From JAXHUH01 sp034211175 (GTDB lineage: Bacteria > Actinomycetota > Acidimicrobiia > Acidimicrobiales > CAIXPF01): a DNA stretch of 64,000 nt. The stretch lies in NCBI GenBank assembly GCA_034211175.1, contig JAXHUH010000257.1, forward strand, positions 28,956 through 92,955. Reading direction: 5' to 3'. A model generated the notes under the pieces. It saw only the letters and a list, made by a program, of their open reading frames with translations. It was not told the DNA's origin and did no database searches. The position numbers were made by a program, and so were the translations under genes. This document shows positions 51,219-59,942 of the stretch, piece by piece. Positions within the stretch are counted from its first letter, which is position 1. Each line of letters starts with the position of its first letter.

Positions 51219-52454
51219 ATGCCCGGCCCGAGCATGAAGGTCTCGCCGGTCGCCCGGGTCTTCGCCGAGGAGTGGACCGTACTGGTGGCCACCCTCGTGC
51301 GCGACCTGGGCGACCTGGCGCTCGCCGAGGACGTCGCCCAGGAGGCGTTCGTCGAAGCCGCCCATCGCTGGGAGCGGGACGGGACCCCGGACCGCCCCGG
51401 CGCCTGGCTGCTCACCGTCGCCCGGCGTCGGGCGCTCGACCGGGTGCGCCGCGACCGTCGGTTCGCCGACCGCCTCCCCGCGCTCGCCGAGACCTCCACC
51501 CAGCCCGGGCGCCCGGCGACCGACCTCGTCGACGACCAGCTCGCCCTCGTGTTCGGTTGCTGCCACCCCGCGCTGGCGACCGACGCCCAGGTCGCGCTGA
51601 CCCTGCGCCACGTCAGCGGCCTCTCCACCGCGCAGATCGCCCGCGCCTTCGTCGTCCCCGAGGCGACGATGGCCAAGCGGCTGGTGCGGGCCAAGGCGAA
51701 GATCCGCGACGCCGGGGTCCCGTTCACCGTCCCCGACGCCGAACGCCGCGCCGAGCGCCTGGCCGGTGTCCTCGCCGTCGTGTACCTGGTGTTCACCGAG
51801 GGCCACGCGGCCAGCGACGCCGCCGACCTGTTGCGTGGCGACCTGTGCGACGAGGCCCGTTGGCTGGCCGGACTGCTCGCCGAGCTCCTACCGGACGAGC
51901 CCGAGGTCCTCGGCCTCGGCGCGTTGCTGGCGCTGACCGACGCCCGCCGGGCCACCAGGGTCGACGAACACGGCGACCTGGTGCTCCTCGAGGACCAGGA
52001 CCGCTCGCGCTGGGACCGCCGGCTGATCGCCGAGGGCATCGTCTCCCTTCAGCGGGCGTTCGCCATGGGCCGGGTCGGGCCCTATCAGCTCCAGGCGGCG
52101 ATCGCCGCGGTCCATGCGACCGCGCCGAGCGCCGACGCCACCGACTGGTCCGGCATCGTCCGCCTCTACGACGGGCTCGTCCTGCTCACCGACTCGCCGG
52201 TCGTGCAGCTCAACCGGGCCGCCGCGGTGGCGATGGCCGACGGCCCCGAGGCGGGGCTGGCCCTGGTCGAGGAGCTCGCCGCGTCGGGCGGACTCGCCGG
52301 CTACCGCTACCTGGCGTCGAGCCGGGCCGACCTGCTGCGCCGCCTCGGCCGCCACACCGAGGCCGCGGACGCCTACCGCGAGGCGATCGCCGCGTGCGAC
52401 AACGCCGTCGAGCGCCGCTACCTCGAACGCCGCCTCACCGAGTGCACCCCCTGA
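51219..52454 (+). CDS. ECF42-type RNA polymerase sigma factor with large C-terminal domain
   Basis: 411 aa. Residues about 10-80 form sigma region 2 (LALAEDVAQEAFVEAAHRWERDGTPDRPGAWLLTVARRRALDRVRRDRR) and about 115-175 region 4 (GLSTAQIARAFVVPEATMAKRLVRAKAKI). A C-terminal helical domain of more than 200 residues follows, with TPR-like repeats (VQLNRAAAVAMADGPEAGLALVEELAASGGLAGYRYL) as in the ECF42/SigJ-like group. No anti-sigma gene is adjacent; the extension is thought to regulate activity. Two starts (51219, 51234) are possible. Confidence 0.88.
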   Translation: MPGPSMKVSPVARVFAEEWTVLVATLVRDLGDLALAEDVAQEAFVEAAHRWERDGTPDRPGAWLLTVARRRALDRVRRDRRFADRLPALAETSTQPGRPATDLVDDQLALVFGCCHPALATDAQVALTLRHVSGLSTAQIARAFVVPEATMAKRLVRAKAKIRDAGVPFTVPDAERRAERLAGVLAVVYLVFTEGHAASDAADLLRGDLCDEARWLAGLLAELLPDEPEVLGLGALLALTDARRATRVDEHGDLVLLEDQDRSRWDRRLIAEGIVSLQRAFAMGRVGPYQLQAAIAAVHATAPSADATDWSGIVRLYDGLVLLTDSPVVQLNRAAAVAMADGPEAGLALVEELAASGGLAGYRYLASSRADLLRRLGRHTEAADAYREAIAACDNAVERRYLERRLTECTP

Positions 52455-52581
52455 CACGCCCCCGAACCCGAACCGGCGGGAACAAACGACGGCGCGCAGA
52501 GCAGAGAACCACGCCAGTTCGGGATCGGGGTCCGGGGGAAACCCACGGTCCCGTTCGCCGTCCGTGGGACAGGATGTGCCG

Positions 52582-53007
52582 GTGACGCATCGGGTGGCCG
52601 TGTACGTGATCCTGCGCTCCGCCGACGGGCGGGTGCTGTTCATGCTGCGCGACGGCACCGGCTACCGCGACGGCGAGTACGGGCTGCCGTCGGGCAAGGC
52701 CGAGCAGGGCGAGTCGCTCGTCGGGGCCGCGGTGCGGGAGGTTCGCGAGGAGATCGGCCTCGAGCTCGATCCCGAGTCGCTGCAGCTGGTCCACGCCGGT
52801 GAGCGGGCCGCGCCCGGCGCCCGGTGGCTCGACTTCTTCTTCACCTGCGACCGCTGGGACGGCGAGCCGGTCAACGCCGAGCCCCACAAGTGTGCCGGGC
52901 TCGCCTGGCTCCCGCCGTCGTCGCCCGGTGTGATCGCCTACCTCGCCGCGGTGATCGCCCGCATCGACGCCGGCGTGGCGTTCTCGACCCACGCCGACGA
53001 CCGGTAG
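52582..53007 (+). CDS. Nudix hydrolase
   Basis: 141 aa. A textbook Nudix box, GKAEQGESLVGAAVREVREEIGLEL, satisfies Gx5Ex7REUxEExGU. The protein cleaves a nucleoside-diphosphate derivative using Mg2+. GTG 52582 is used (GTG 52576 also possible). It is monocistronic and converges with a beta-helix lipoprotein gene. The substrate cannot be predicted; the VILRSADGRVLFMLRDGTGYRDGEYGLP start is general for MutT-like proteins. Confidence 0.85.
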   Translation: MTHRVAVYVILRSADGRVLFMLRDGTGYRDGEYGLPSGKAEQGESLVGAAVREVREEIGLELDPESLQLVHAGERAAPGARWLDFFFTCDRWDGEPVNAEPHKCAGLAWLPPSSPGVIAYLAAVIARIDAGVAFSTHADDR

Positions 53008-53025
53008 CCCGGTCGCGCTGCGGCG

Positions 53026-54132
53026 TCACTCCGCAGGGCAGGGGTCGCCGGCGCCGCGGCCGCGGTTGGTCGTCGGGCCCTCGGCGTTGAACGTGAGCCG
53101 GTTGCCGCACAGCAGCTCCTGGGGGCCGTTGACGACCTTGATGCCCCAGCCGTCGTTGCCGACGAGGACGTTGTCGACCACGACCGTGCCGGTGCCGTCG
53201 GCGTCGGTGTCGCCGGTGAGGACGATGCCCGAGCCGTCGTTCGCGGTCGAGATGTTGGCCCGGAACACGGTGCCGATGCCCCGCGACGACAGCCCGCCGC
53301 CGATCGGGTCCTGGCTGCCCGTGCAGAAGTTGTGCTCGACGAGCGTGTCGACCGCCCCCTCCTTCACGTCGACGCACTCCGCCGGGGCCTCGATCCGGTT
53401 GTCGACCACGACGGTGCGGGCTGTGCCGTCGCGCTCGCCGTCGGTCTGCTCGGGTGCGGTCCCGACGTAGATGCCCTCGCCGTTCTTCTCGTCGTCGTCG
53501 AGGTCGAAGTCGCTGAGGCCACAGCCCTCGACGACGTTGGCCGCCACCACCACATCGGCGGACTCCTGCCGGATGCGGATGCATTCACCGGCGGCGTCGT
53601 GGACCCGGTTGCCCCGCAGCTGCACGTCGGTCGCGCCCTCGACGAGCACGACGATGCCGGCGTCTCCGAGGTCGAGGTTCTCGAGCCGGATGTGGTCGTG
53701 GCGGATGTGGACGAGGCGACCGCCGCCGTCGCCGTCGATCTTGGCGTCGTCGCCGACGAGGCGGATCGGTGCCTCCGGCGAACCGTCGCGCACGGTGCGC
53801 AGCGTCTCGTGGTAGGTCCCGGGCTCGATCCGGATCAGGGTGCCCGGCCCGGCGAGGTCCAGCGCCTCCTGCACCGACGGCAACGGGTCGTCCTCGGTGC
53901 CGGCGCCGTCCTCGTCGGCCTTGTCGTCGACGTGGAGGGTCACGATCGGCTCGGGCGGGGCCGTGGTCGTCGTCGGCGCGGCGGTCGTGGTCGATGCCGG
54001 GACCGACGCGGTCGCCGAGGGATCGGGGGCGGGCTCGGCGTCGTCGTCATCGCCGGTGCAGGCGCCTACGACCGCGATGAACGCGAGCGCGACCGCTGCG
54101 GGCGCGAACCGGAGGGAACGGGACCAACCCAT
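53026..54132 (-). CDS. Secreted lipoprotein with right-handed beta-helix domain
   Basis: 368 aa. A signal sequence (LRFAPAAVALAFIAVVGAC) ends in a lipobox-like VVGAC with Cys25, followed by a Thr/Pro-rich spacer (about 30-65). The rest forms parallel beta-helix coils with NosD-type repeats (IRLENLDLGDAGIVV, VQLRGNRVHDAAGECI, VVVDNRIEAPAECVD and others), including a pectate-lyase-like PSVQEALDLAGPGTLIRIEPGTYHETL lead-in. It sits on the cell surface and probably binds or cuts polysaccharide. It is the second beta-helix protein in the window. Confidence 0.82.
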   Translation of the reverse strand: MGWSRSLRFAPAAVALAFIAVVGACTGDDDDAEPAPDPSATASVPASTTTAAPTTTTAPPEPIVTLHVDDKADEDGAGTEDDPLPSVQEALDLAGPGTLIRIEPGTYHETLRTVRDGSPEAPIRLVGDDAKIDGDGGGRLVHIRHDHIRLENLDLGDAGIVVLVEGATDVQLRGNRVHDAAGECIRIRQESADVVVAANVVEGCGLSDFDLDDDEKNGEGIYVGTAPEQTDGERDGTARTVVVDNRIEAPAECVDVKEGAVDTLVEHNFCTGSQDPIGGGLSSRGIGTVFRANISTANDGSGIVLTGDTDADGTGTVVVDNVLVGNDGWGIKVVNGPQELLCGNRLTFNAEGPTTNRGRGAGDPCPAE

Positions 54133-54228
54133 CCCATCAGGAGTAGCGGCGTCGGCGGCACTGACGGTCGGCCACCGTGGGGATTCCCTGTTCGGGGACC
54201 GACGGGATCGGTGCCCGGATCGCTCGGG

Positions 54229-55401
54229 TCAGCCGACGCGGCCGAAGCTCATGGGCTTCGACGAGTAGTACATGTTCTTGAACTCGACGGTCTTGCCGGT
54301 GCTCGGCGCGTGGATGAGCTGGCCGTTGCCGGCGTAGATCCCGACGTGGTTGATCGGGTTCCCGTAGAAGACGAGGTCGCCGGGCTGGAGCTGGTCGGCG
54401 GTGATCGGGGTCGTCGCGTTCCGCTGGGCCCGCGACGAGTGGGGGAGCTGCACCCCACCGGCGGCCCACGCCCAGGCGGTGAAGCCGGAGCAGTCGAACC
54501 CGGTCGCCGGCGTCGACCCGGCCCACCGGTACGGCACGCCGAGCTGGGCCTGCGCCTCGGCCAGCACGGCGGCGACCCCGCCCCGCACGGCCGGCGCCGT
54601 CGGCTGGACCGGCGCGACCGGTGCCGCCGTCGGCGACGCCGCCGGCTCCGGCGTGGCCGCGGGCGTGGGCGACGGCGCCGCGACGGCCAGGCGCTCGGCC
54701 TGCTCGGCGGCGCGTCGCTCGGCCTCGGCCGCCGCCTCCGCGGCCCGGCGGGCCTCCTCGGCGGCGACGAGCTCGCGGACCTCGGCCTCGAGGCCGGCCA
54801 CGACCGACTCCCGCTCGTCGATCGAGCGCTCGACGCCGGCGCGGGCGGTCTCCATCTCGGCGACGAGGCGCTCGGCCTCGGCGCCGAGCTCCTCGAGGCG
54901 GACGCGCTCGCGCTCGGCGTCCTCCTCGGCCATGCGCAGCGCGTCGATCGCGTCCTCGCGGGTGTCGATGGCGGAGCGGAGGTAGGCGCGGGCGGTGTCG
55001 ATGTCGCCGGCGTCGAGCCCGAACGCCTCGATCTCGTGGTCCCCGCCGACGTAGGCGGCAACGGCGGCGTCGGCGACCTGGTCGCGCTTGTCGCCGATCT
55101 CGGCGTCGGCGGCGGCGACGTCGCGGCTGGCGTCCTCCATGGCGGCTCGGGCGTCGCTCAGCTCGACCAGGGCGAGGTTGTACTGCTCGTCGAGCTCGAC
55201 GGCCCGCGCCTCCAGCCGTTCGAGCTCGTCGGCCGCCCGGCGCGCCTGCGCCCGCAGCTCGTCGATGGTGTCGGCCCCGGCGGGGGAGACGACCGTGGCG
55301 AGGAGCAGGATCGTGAGCACCAACGCGACGACGGGCGGCGTCCCGGGCACTCGGAAGCGCTCCCGGGACGCGCCGGTACTCGGGCCCGCGTCTCGATCCA
55401 T
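54229..55401 (-). CDS. NlpC/P60 peptidoglycan hydrolase with coiled-coil N-terminus
   Basis: 390 aa. Signal peptide or anchor at about 22-43 (VVALVLTILLLATVVSPAGA), a long coiled coil (about 45-240), a Pro/Ala-rich linker and a C-terminal NlpC/P60 domain with catalytic Cys304 (GFDCSGFTAW), His352 (INHVGIYAG) and His364 (LIHAP). This is the RipA-like layout of actinobacterial cell-division endopeptidases that cut within the stem peptide. The coiled coil likely needs activation by other factors. ATG 55401 is preferred over one 48 bases upstream because the signal peptide is then at the usual distance. Confidence 0.88.
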   Translation of the reverse strand: MDRDAGPSTGASRERFRVPGTPPVVALVLTILLLATVVSPAGADTIDELRAQARRAADELERLEARAVELDEQYNLALVELSDARAAMEDASRDVAAADAEIGDKRDQVADAAVAAYVGGDHEIEAFGLDAGDIDTARAYLRSAIDTREDAIDALRMAEEDAERERVRLEELGAEAERLVAEMETARAGVERSIDERESVVAGLEAEVRELVAAEEARRAAEAAAEAERRAAEQAERLAVAAPSPTPAATPEPAASPTAAPVAPVQPTAPAVRGGVAAVLAEAQAQLGVPYRWAGSTPATGFDCSGFTAWAWAAGGVQLPHSSRAQRNATTPITADQLQPGDLVFYGNPINHVGIYAGNGQLIHAPSTGKTVEFKNMYYSSKPMSFGRVG

Positions 55402-55483
55402 GACCGACAATCTTTGCGATTCCGTGGCGTTCTGGCAAGCAGTCGTCATGAACTGCCTGTTCAGCAGGTTCTTCAGGGGTCGG

Positions 55484-56512
55484 TCAGCGGCTTCGCATGA
55501 CCCGGCCGGCCGCCTCGACCGCGTGGTCGACGTCGGCCGTCGACACGTCGAGGTGGGTGACGAGCCGCAGCGGTCGACCGGTCAGGACCCGGACCCCCTC
55601 GGCGGCCATCGCCTGCTGGAACCATGCGGTGTCGGTCCCGCCGAGGTCGGCGAACACCATGTTCGTCTGCACCCGGTCGGGATCGACCTCGATGCCGTCG
55701 ACGCCGGCCAGGCCCTCGGCGAGGCGGCGGGCGTTGGCGTGGTCGTCGGCCAGACGCTCGACGTGGTCGGTGAGCGCGATGATCCCGGCCGCGGCGACGA
55801 CCCCGGACTGGCGCAGCCCGCCGCCGAGGATCTTGCGGTGCCGGCGTGCCCGGGCGATCAGCTCGGCGGAGCCGCACAGCACGGCGCCCATGGGTGCGCC
55901 GAGGCCCTTCGACAGGCAGATCGACGCCGTGTCGACGCCCTCGGTCGTCGCGCTGATCGGCACACCGAGCGCCACCGCGGCGTTGGCGACCCGGGCGCCG
56001 TCGAGGTGGAGCCCGAGGCCGCGCTCGGCGGTGAACGCCGCGGCCCGGGCCAGGTAGTCGAGCGGCACCACGTCGCCGTGGTGGGTGTTCTCCAGGCACA
56101 GGAGCCGGGTGCGGGCGAAGTGGGGGTCGTCGGGCTTGATCTGTGCCGCGACCTCGTCGAGGTCGAGCGTCGAGTCCGGCCGGAACCGCACCGGCTGGGG
56201 CTGGACGCTGGCCAGCACGGCGGCACCGCCGGCCTCCCACCGGTAGGTGTGGGCGTCGTGGCCGACGATCATCTCGTCGCCCCGCTGGCAGTGGCTCATG
56301 ACCGCGCACAGGTTCGCCTGGGTGGCGCTCGGGCCGAACATCGCGGCCTCGGTGCCGGCGAGCCCGGCGGCCAGCTCCTCGAGCCGGCGGACGGTCGGGT
56401 CGTGGTCGAGCACGTCGTCGTCGACCTCGGCGTCGGCCATCGCCCGCCGCATGGCGTCGGTCGGCCGGGTGACCGTGTCGCTGCGCAGGTCGACGACGCC
56501 GCCGTGGCTCAT
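55484..56512 (-). CDS. ltaE: Low-specificity L-threonine aldolase
   Basis: 342 aa fold-type I PLP enzyme. VDLRSDTVTRPTDAMRRAM at the start, LENTHHGDVVPLD, HLDGARVANAAVALG and the PLP lysine in CLSKGLGAPMGAV are the family signatures. It cleaves L-threonine and related 3-hydroxy amino acids into glycine and an aldehyde. The length is normal and ATG 56512 is well placed. The next gene upstream on the same strand, an SDR, ends 46 bases before its start, so cotranscription is possible. Confidence 0.9.
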   Translation of the reverse strand: MSHGGVVDLRSDTVTRPTDAMRRAMADAEVDDDVLDHDPTVRRLEELAAGLAGTEAAMFGPSATQANLCAVMSHCQRGDEMIVGHDAHTYRWEAGGAAVLASVQPQPVRFRPDSTLDLDEVAAQIKPDDPHFARTRLLCLENTHHGDVVPLDYLARAAAFTAERGLGLHLDGARVANAAVALGVPISATTEGVDTASICLSKGLGAPMGAVLCGSAELIARARRHRKILGGGLRQSGVVAAAGIIALTDHVERLADDHANARRLAEGLAGVDGIEVDPDRVQTNMVFADLGGTDTAWFQQAMAAEGVRVLTGRPLRLVTHLDVSTADVDHAVEAAGRVMRSR

Positions 56513-56558
56513 CGGCCGATCCCGGCGGCGGTGTGCGTGGCGCGTCGGCGGCCCACGC

Positions 56559-57338
56559 TCACGCGCCCGACCCCAGGCCCTCGAGCGAGCGGGCCCGCAG
56601 CTTGCGCATCCCCCGCAGCCACCGCTCCGGGTCCGCGCCCTTGCGCTGCACGTAGGTGGCGACCTCCGGGTGGGGGAGGATGAAGAAGCGCTCGTTCTCG
56701 ATGGCGTCGACGACCTCGCCCGCCACGACCTCGGGCTCGATGATCCCGTCGGTGGCGCCGTCGCCGAGCTGGCGCGGGGCCATCGCGGTGTTGACGCCCT
56801 GGGGGCACAGGACCGACACCCGCACGCCGTCGTCGTGGTGGGTGATCGAGAGCCACTCGGCCAGCGACACGCACGCGTGCTTCGTGACCGTGTACGGCGC
56901 CGACCCGATGGCGGCCAGCAGCCCCGCGGCGCTCGCGGTCTGGACGAGGTGGCCCTCGCCGCGGGCGATCATCGACGGCAGCACCGCCCGGGCCGCCCAC
57001 ACGTGGGCCATCACGTGGAGGTTCCACAGGCGGTCCCAGCCCTCGGTCGGCGCCTCGACGCCGCCCTCGATGCCGGCGCCGGCGTTCGAGAACATGACGT
57101 CGATCGGGCCGTGCTCGTCCTCGATCCGCTCGAGGAGCGACGTCAGCGCCGCCTCGTCGGTGACGTCGACGCCGTAGCCGACCCCGCCGATCTCCGCGGC
57201 GACGGCCTCGGCCGCGGCCGGGTCGAGGTCGATGACGACGACGAGCCGGGCGCCCTCGGCGGCGAAGCGCCGGGCGCACGCCGCACCGATCCCCCCTGCG
57301 CCGCCGGTGATGACGGCCAAACGGTTGCTGAGCTGCAT
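56559..57338 (-). CDS. Short-chain dehydrogenase/reductase
   Basis: 259 aa. TGGAGGIGAACARR loop, Asp at the end of strand 2 (VIDLD, pointing to NAD), SNAGAGIEGG in place of NNAG, the TASAAGLLAAIGSAPYTVTK block with Ser and Tyr/Lys. The later segments (VLCPQGVNTAM) and a 60-residue C-terminal helix region ending RARSLEGLG match a group of actinobacterial SDRs of unknown substrate. It starts 66 bases from the convergent-side flavin-fold gene's stop. Confidence 0.86.
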   Translation of the reverse strand: MQLSNRLAVITGGAGGIGAACARRFAAEGARLVVVIDLDPAAAEAVAAEIGGVGYGVDVTDEAALTSLLERIEDEHGPIDVMFSNAGAGIEGGVEAPTEGWDRLWNLHVMAHVWAARAVLPSMIARGEGHLVQTASAAGLLAAIGSAPYTVTKHACVSLAEWLSITHHDDGVRVSVLCPQGVNTAMAPRQLGDGATDGIIEPEVVAGEVVDAIENERFFILPHPEVATYVQRKGADPERWLRGMRKLRARSLEGLGSGA

Positions 57339-57404
57339 GGCCGTGACCCTAACCGTGACGGTTCGGGGGCCACGAGCACCGGCACGGCGGCGGGTCGACG
57401 GGCC

Positions 57405-58106
57405 TCAGGCGGCGCCGCGGCCGGCCTCGGGGTCGCCGCCGGGCCGGCTCCGTTCGTAGCCCACGACCTCGGCCGGCGTCTCGAGGTCGCCCTCGAGCCG
57501 GGGGTCGGGCTCGGGCGCGCCCGCGGTGAGGGCCAGCGGGAGGACACCGGCCCACACCGGGAAGGTGTAGTCCTCCTCGTCGTCGATCGGCGGGCCGGTG
57601 CGGACCTTGGCCGAGCCCTCGTCGATCGCCATCTCCAACACGAGCGTGCCCTTCACCTCCTTCTCCGTCATCTCCCGCAGCGAGGGCCGCCGGCCGGGAA
57701 CGAGGTGGTCGACGAACGCGTCGAGCGCCGCGACCTTGGCCGCCGGGTCCTCGACGCGCGTCGCCCGGCCGAAGAGCACCACCGAGCGGTAGTTCATCGA
57801 GTGGTGGAACGCGGACCGGGCGAGGACGAGCCCGTCGAGGAGGGTGACGGTCACGCACACGTCGATGCCCGAGCCGAGCCCGCGCAGCATGCGGCTCGCC
57901 GGTGAGCCGTGGAGCAGGAGGCGGTCGCCGCGGCGGGCGTAGGTGGTGGGGATCACGACCGGGCGGCCGTCGTCGCCGACGAACCCGACGTGGCAAACGA
58001 GGCCCTCGTCGAGCACCTCGTACGCCGTGGCCCGGTCGTACTCGGCCCGGTTGGCGGCCCGGCGCACCGTGGACGACGGCGTGGCGGTCAGTTCCTGGGA
58101 GATCAT
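57405..58106 (-). CDS. Flavin-dependent split-barrel (PNPOx/NimA-like) protein
   Basis: 233 aa. NRAEYDRATAYEVLDEGLVCHVGFVGDDGRPVVIPTTYARRGDRLLLHGSPASRMLRGL (opening half, here abbreviated) matches the pyridoxamine 5'-phosphate oxidase-related group near NimA. Here the FMN-binding Arg/Ser and the FHHSMNYRSVVLFGRATRV strand are present. It is divergent from a MocR regulator, with a repeated operator between, a standard arrangement for MocR targets and often linked to vitamin B6 or nitro-compound metabolism. ATG 58106 is used; longer frames cross the operator. Confidence 0.83.
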   Translation of the reverse strand: MISQELTATPSSTVRRAANRAEYDRATAYEVLDEGLVCHVGFVGDDGRPVVIPTTYARRGDRLLLHGSPASRMLRGLGSGIDVCVTVTLLDGLVLARSAFHHSMNYRSVVLFGRATRVEDPAAKVAALDAFVDHLVPGRRPSLREMTEKEVKGTLVLEMAIDEGSAKVRTGPPIDDEEDYTFPVWAGVLPLALTAGAPEPDPRLEGDLETPAEVVGYERSRPGGDPEAGRGAA

Positions 58107-58143
58107 GGGTACCCCTGGACGAGCAGGTGCGGACAGCGAGCAG

Positions 58144-58179
58144 TAATGTATTGGTACATAATCACTAATGTACCGGTAC
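58144..58179. promoter_or_regulatory. Duplicated MocR operator
   Basis: TAATGTATTGGTAC at 58144-58157 and TAATGTACCGGTAC at 58166-58179 are 14-bp direct repeats 22 bases apart (two helical turns). Each contains a small palindrome, TGTA-ttgg-TACA and GTACCGGTAC. They fill the gap between the divergent MocR and flavin-fold genes and overlap the likely promoters. AT-rich content stands out against the surroundings. Confidence 0.65.
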
Positions 58180-58202
58180 GTTGTGGAACCGGAGCGTAGG
58201 AC

Positions 58203-59519
58203 ATGCGAGGACGCACGGCCAGGGAGTTGACCGACGACATCGAGCGGCGCGTCGTGGACGGCCTGCTCGCGCCCGGCGACCGGCTGCCGTCGGTCCGCCA
58301 GCTGGCCGACGACCTCGACCTCGCCCCGAACACCGTCGCGTCCGCCTACCGGATGCTGGGCGACCGGGGCGTCGTCGTCGGGCGGGGGCGCCGGGGCACG
58401 TTCATCGCCGAGCGGCCGCCGCTGGTGCTCGCCGACCGTCCCGCGACGCCGGTGCCCCGCGGGGTCCGCGACCTGGCGTCGGGCAACCCCGACCCGGCCC
58501 TGCTCCCGCCACTGCGTGACGCCCTGGCCGCCGCGGCGGCCGGCCCCGGTGCCCGCTACGGCGACGACCCGGTCGACGCCGGTCTGGCGGCGCTGGCCCT
58601 CGACGGGTTCCGCGACGACGGCGTGGCAGCCGAGCGGGTCGCGGTGGTCGGCGGCGCCCTCGACGGCATCGAGCGCGTGCTGTCGGCGCGGCTCCGTCCC
58701 GGTGATGCGGTGCTCGTCGAGGACCCGGGGTACTCGGCCGTGGTCGACCTGGTCGGCGCGCTCGGTCTGCGGCCGGTTGCCGTCCCCGTCGACGACGACG
58801 GCCTCGACCCGGGTCGGTTCGAGGCGCTGGCCGGCTCGGCGGCCGCCCTCGTCCACACGCCGCGGGCCCAGAACCCGACGGGTGCCGCGCTGAGCGCCGA
58901 GCGCCGGGAGGTCTTGCGGGGTGTGCTCGACCGCCACCCCGACCTGCTCGTCGTCGAGGACGACCACGCGAGCTGGGTCGCCGGGGCACCGTTCGTCGGG
59001 CTCGCCGAGCCCGGTCGCCGCTCGTGGGCCGTGGTCCGGTCGGTGGCCAAGGCCCTGGGCCCGGACCTGCGCCTGGCGATGCTGGCCGCCGACCGGACCA
59101 CGATCGACCGGGTCGAGGGGCGCCAGCGGCTCGGCACCGGCTGGGTGCCCCACGTCCTGCAGCGGGCGGTGGCCACGCTGCTGCGCGACGACGACGTGCT
59201 CGCGCTCCTCCGGCAGGCGTCGGTGACCTACGCGGCCCGCCGGGCCGCGGTGACCGGCGCCCTCGCCGGGCGGGCCATCGGTGCCCACGGGCGCTCGGGG
59301 TTCAACGTGTGGGTTCCCGTGCGGGCGGAGCAGCCGGTCGTGGAGGCGATGGCCGCACGTGGCTGGGCGATCGCCGCCGGTGAGCGGTACCGGATGGTCG
59401 CCCCGCCGGCCATCCGGGTGTGCGTCGCCGCCCTCGACCTGGCCGAAGGGGCCCGGTGTGCGGCCCATCTGGTGGAGGTGCTCGATCCGGGGGGCCCGAC
59501 GCGCTCGCGGGCCGGTTGA
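58203..59519 (+). CDS. MocR-family regulator (GntR HTH plus aminotransferase domain)
   Basis: 438 aa. An N-terminal GntR winged helix (about 5-70: VVDGLLAPGDRLPSVRQLADDLDLAPNTVASAYRML) is fused to a fold-type I aminotransferase-like domain with HTPRAQNPTGAALS and the PLP lysine in RSVAKALGPDLRLAML. Such proteins sense PLP or an amino-substrate and commonly activate B6 genes (PdxR) or GABA genes (GabR). No B6-synthesis genes are adjacent; the target is probably the divergent flavin-fold gene. ATG 58203 lies 24 bases after the operator. Confidence 0.9.
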   Translation: MRGRTARELTDDIERRVVDGLLAPGDRLPSVRQLADDLDLAPNTVASAYRMLGDRGVVVGRGRRGTFIAERPPLVLADRPATPVPRGVRDLASGNPDPALLPPLRDALAAAAAGPGARYGDDPVDAGLAALALDGFRDDGVAAERVAVVGGALDGIERVLSARLRPGDAVLVEDPGYSAVVDLVGALGLRPVAVPVDDDGLDPGRFEALAGSAAALVHTPRAQNPTGAALSAERREVLRGVLDRHPDLLVVEDDHASWVAGAPFVGLAEPGRRSWAVVRSVAKALGPDLRLAMLAADRTTIDRVEGRQRLGTGWVPHVLQRAVATLLRDDDVLALLRQASVTYAARRAAVTGALAGRAIGAHGRSGFNVWVPVRAEQPVVEAMAARGWAIAAGERYRMVAPPAIRVCVAALDLAEGARCAAHLVEVLDPGGPTRSRAG

Positions 59520-59942
59520 GCCGCGATCAGGCGACTCACGATCGATGATGGGTCGTCATTTCTGTCACATCGACCTGATGGTCGTTCCCGGCCCGAAGAC
59601 GTGGGCGCGGCGCACGTCCCGTCGTCGGCGTGCGCCGTCGTGATGTTGCGGACCGCGGGACGTCGTTCGCGACCGTTCGCGACCCGACACCCCGCTGACC
59701 TGGAGCGATCCGAAGCGTCGGCTGAACCACGTGGTTCTTGAGCTGTGTTCGCAGGATCGTGTCGATACCGTCACGGGGTACGCCTTGGTGTCGGCGAGGT
59801 GACGAGGTGCGCCGTCATCGACACGGAGGACTGCCTGATCCGCGCGGTGCGCGCGTATTGAGTCACTCGATAGGGCGGTCGTCCTTCATCTAGGGTGCGG
59901 CGAGCAAGCCACCGAGCGTGGTCGATGGCGAGGAGGGAACGG
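59520..59942. other. Intergenic region upstream of the fasciclin-peptidase gene
   Basis: About 420 bases with no credible gene. TAGGGT at 59891-59896, 47 bases before the ATG, is a plausible -10 hexamer for the secreted protein, without a matching -35. Nothing else is recognised. Confidence 0.45.
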
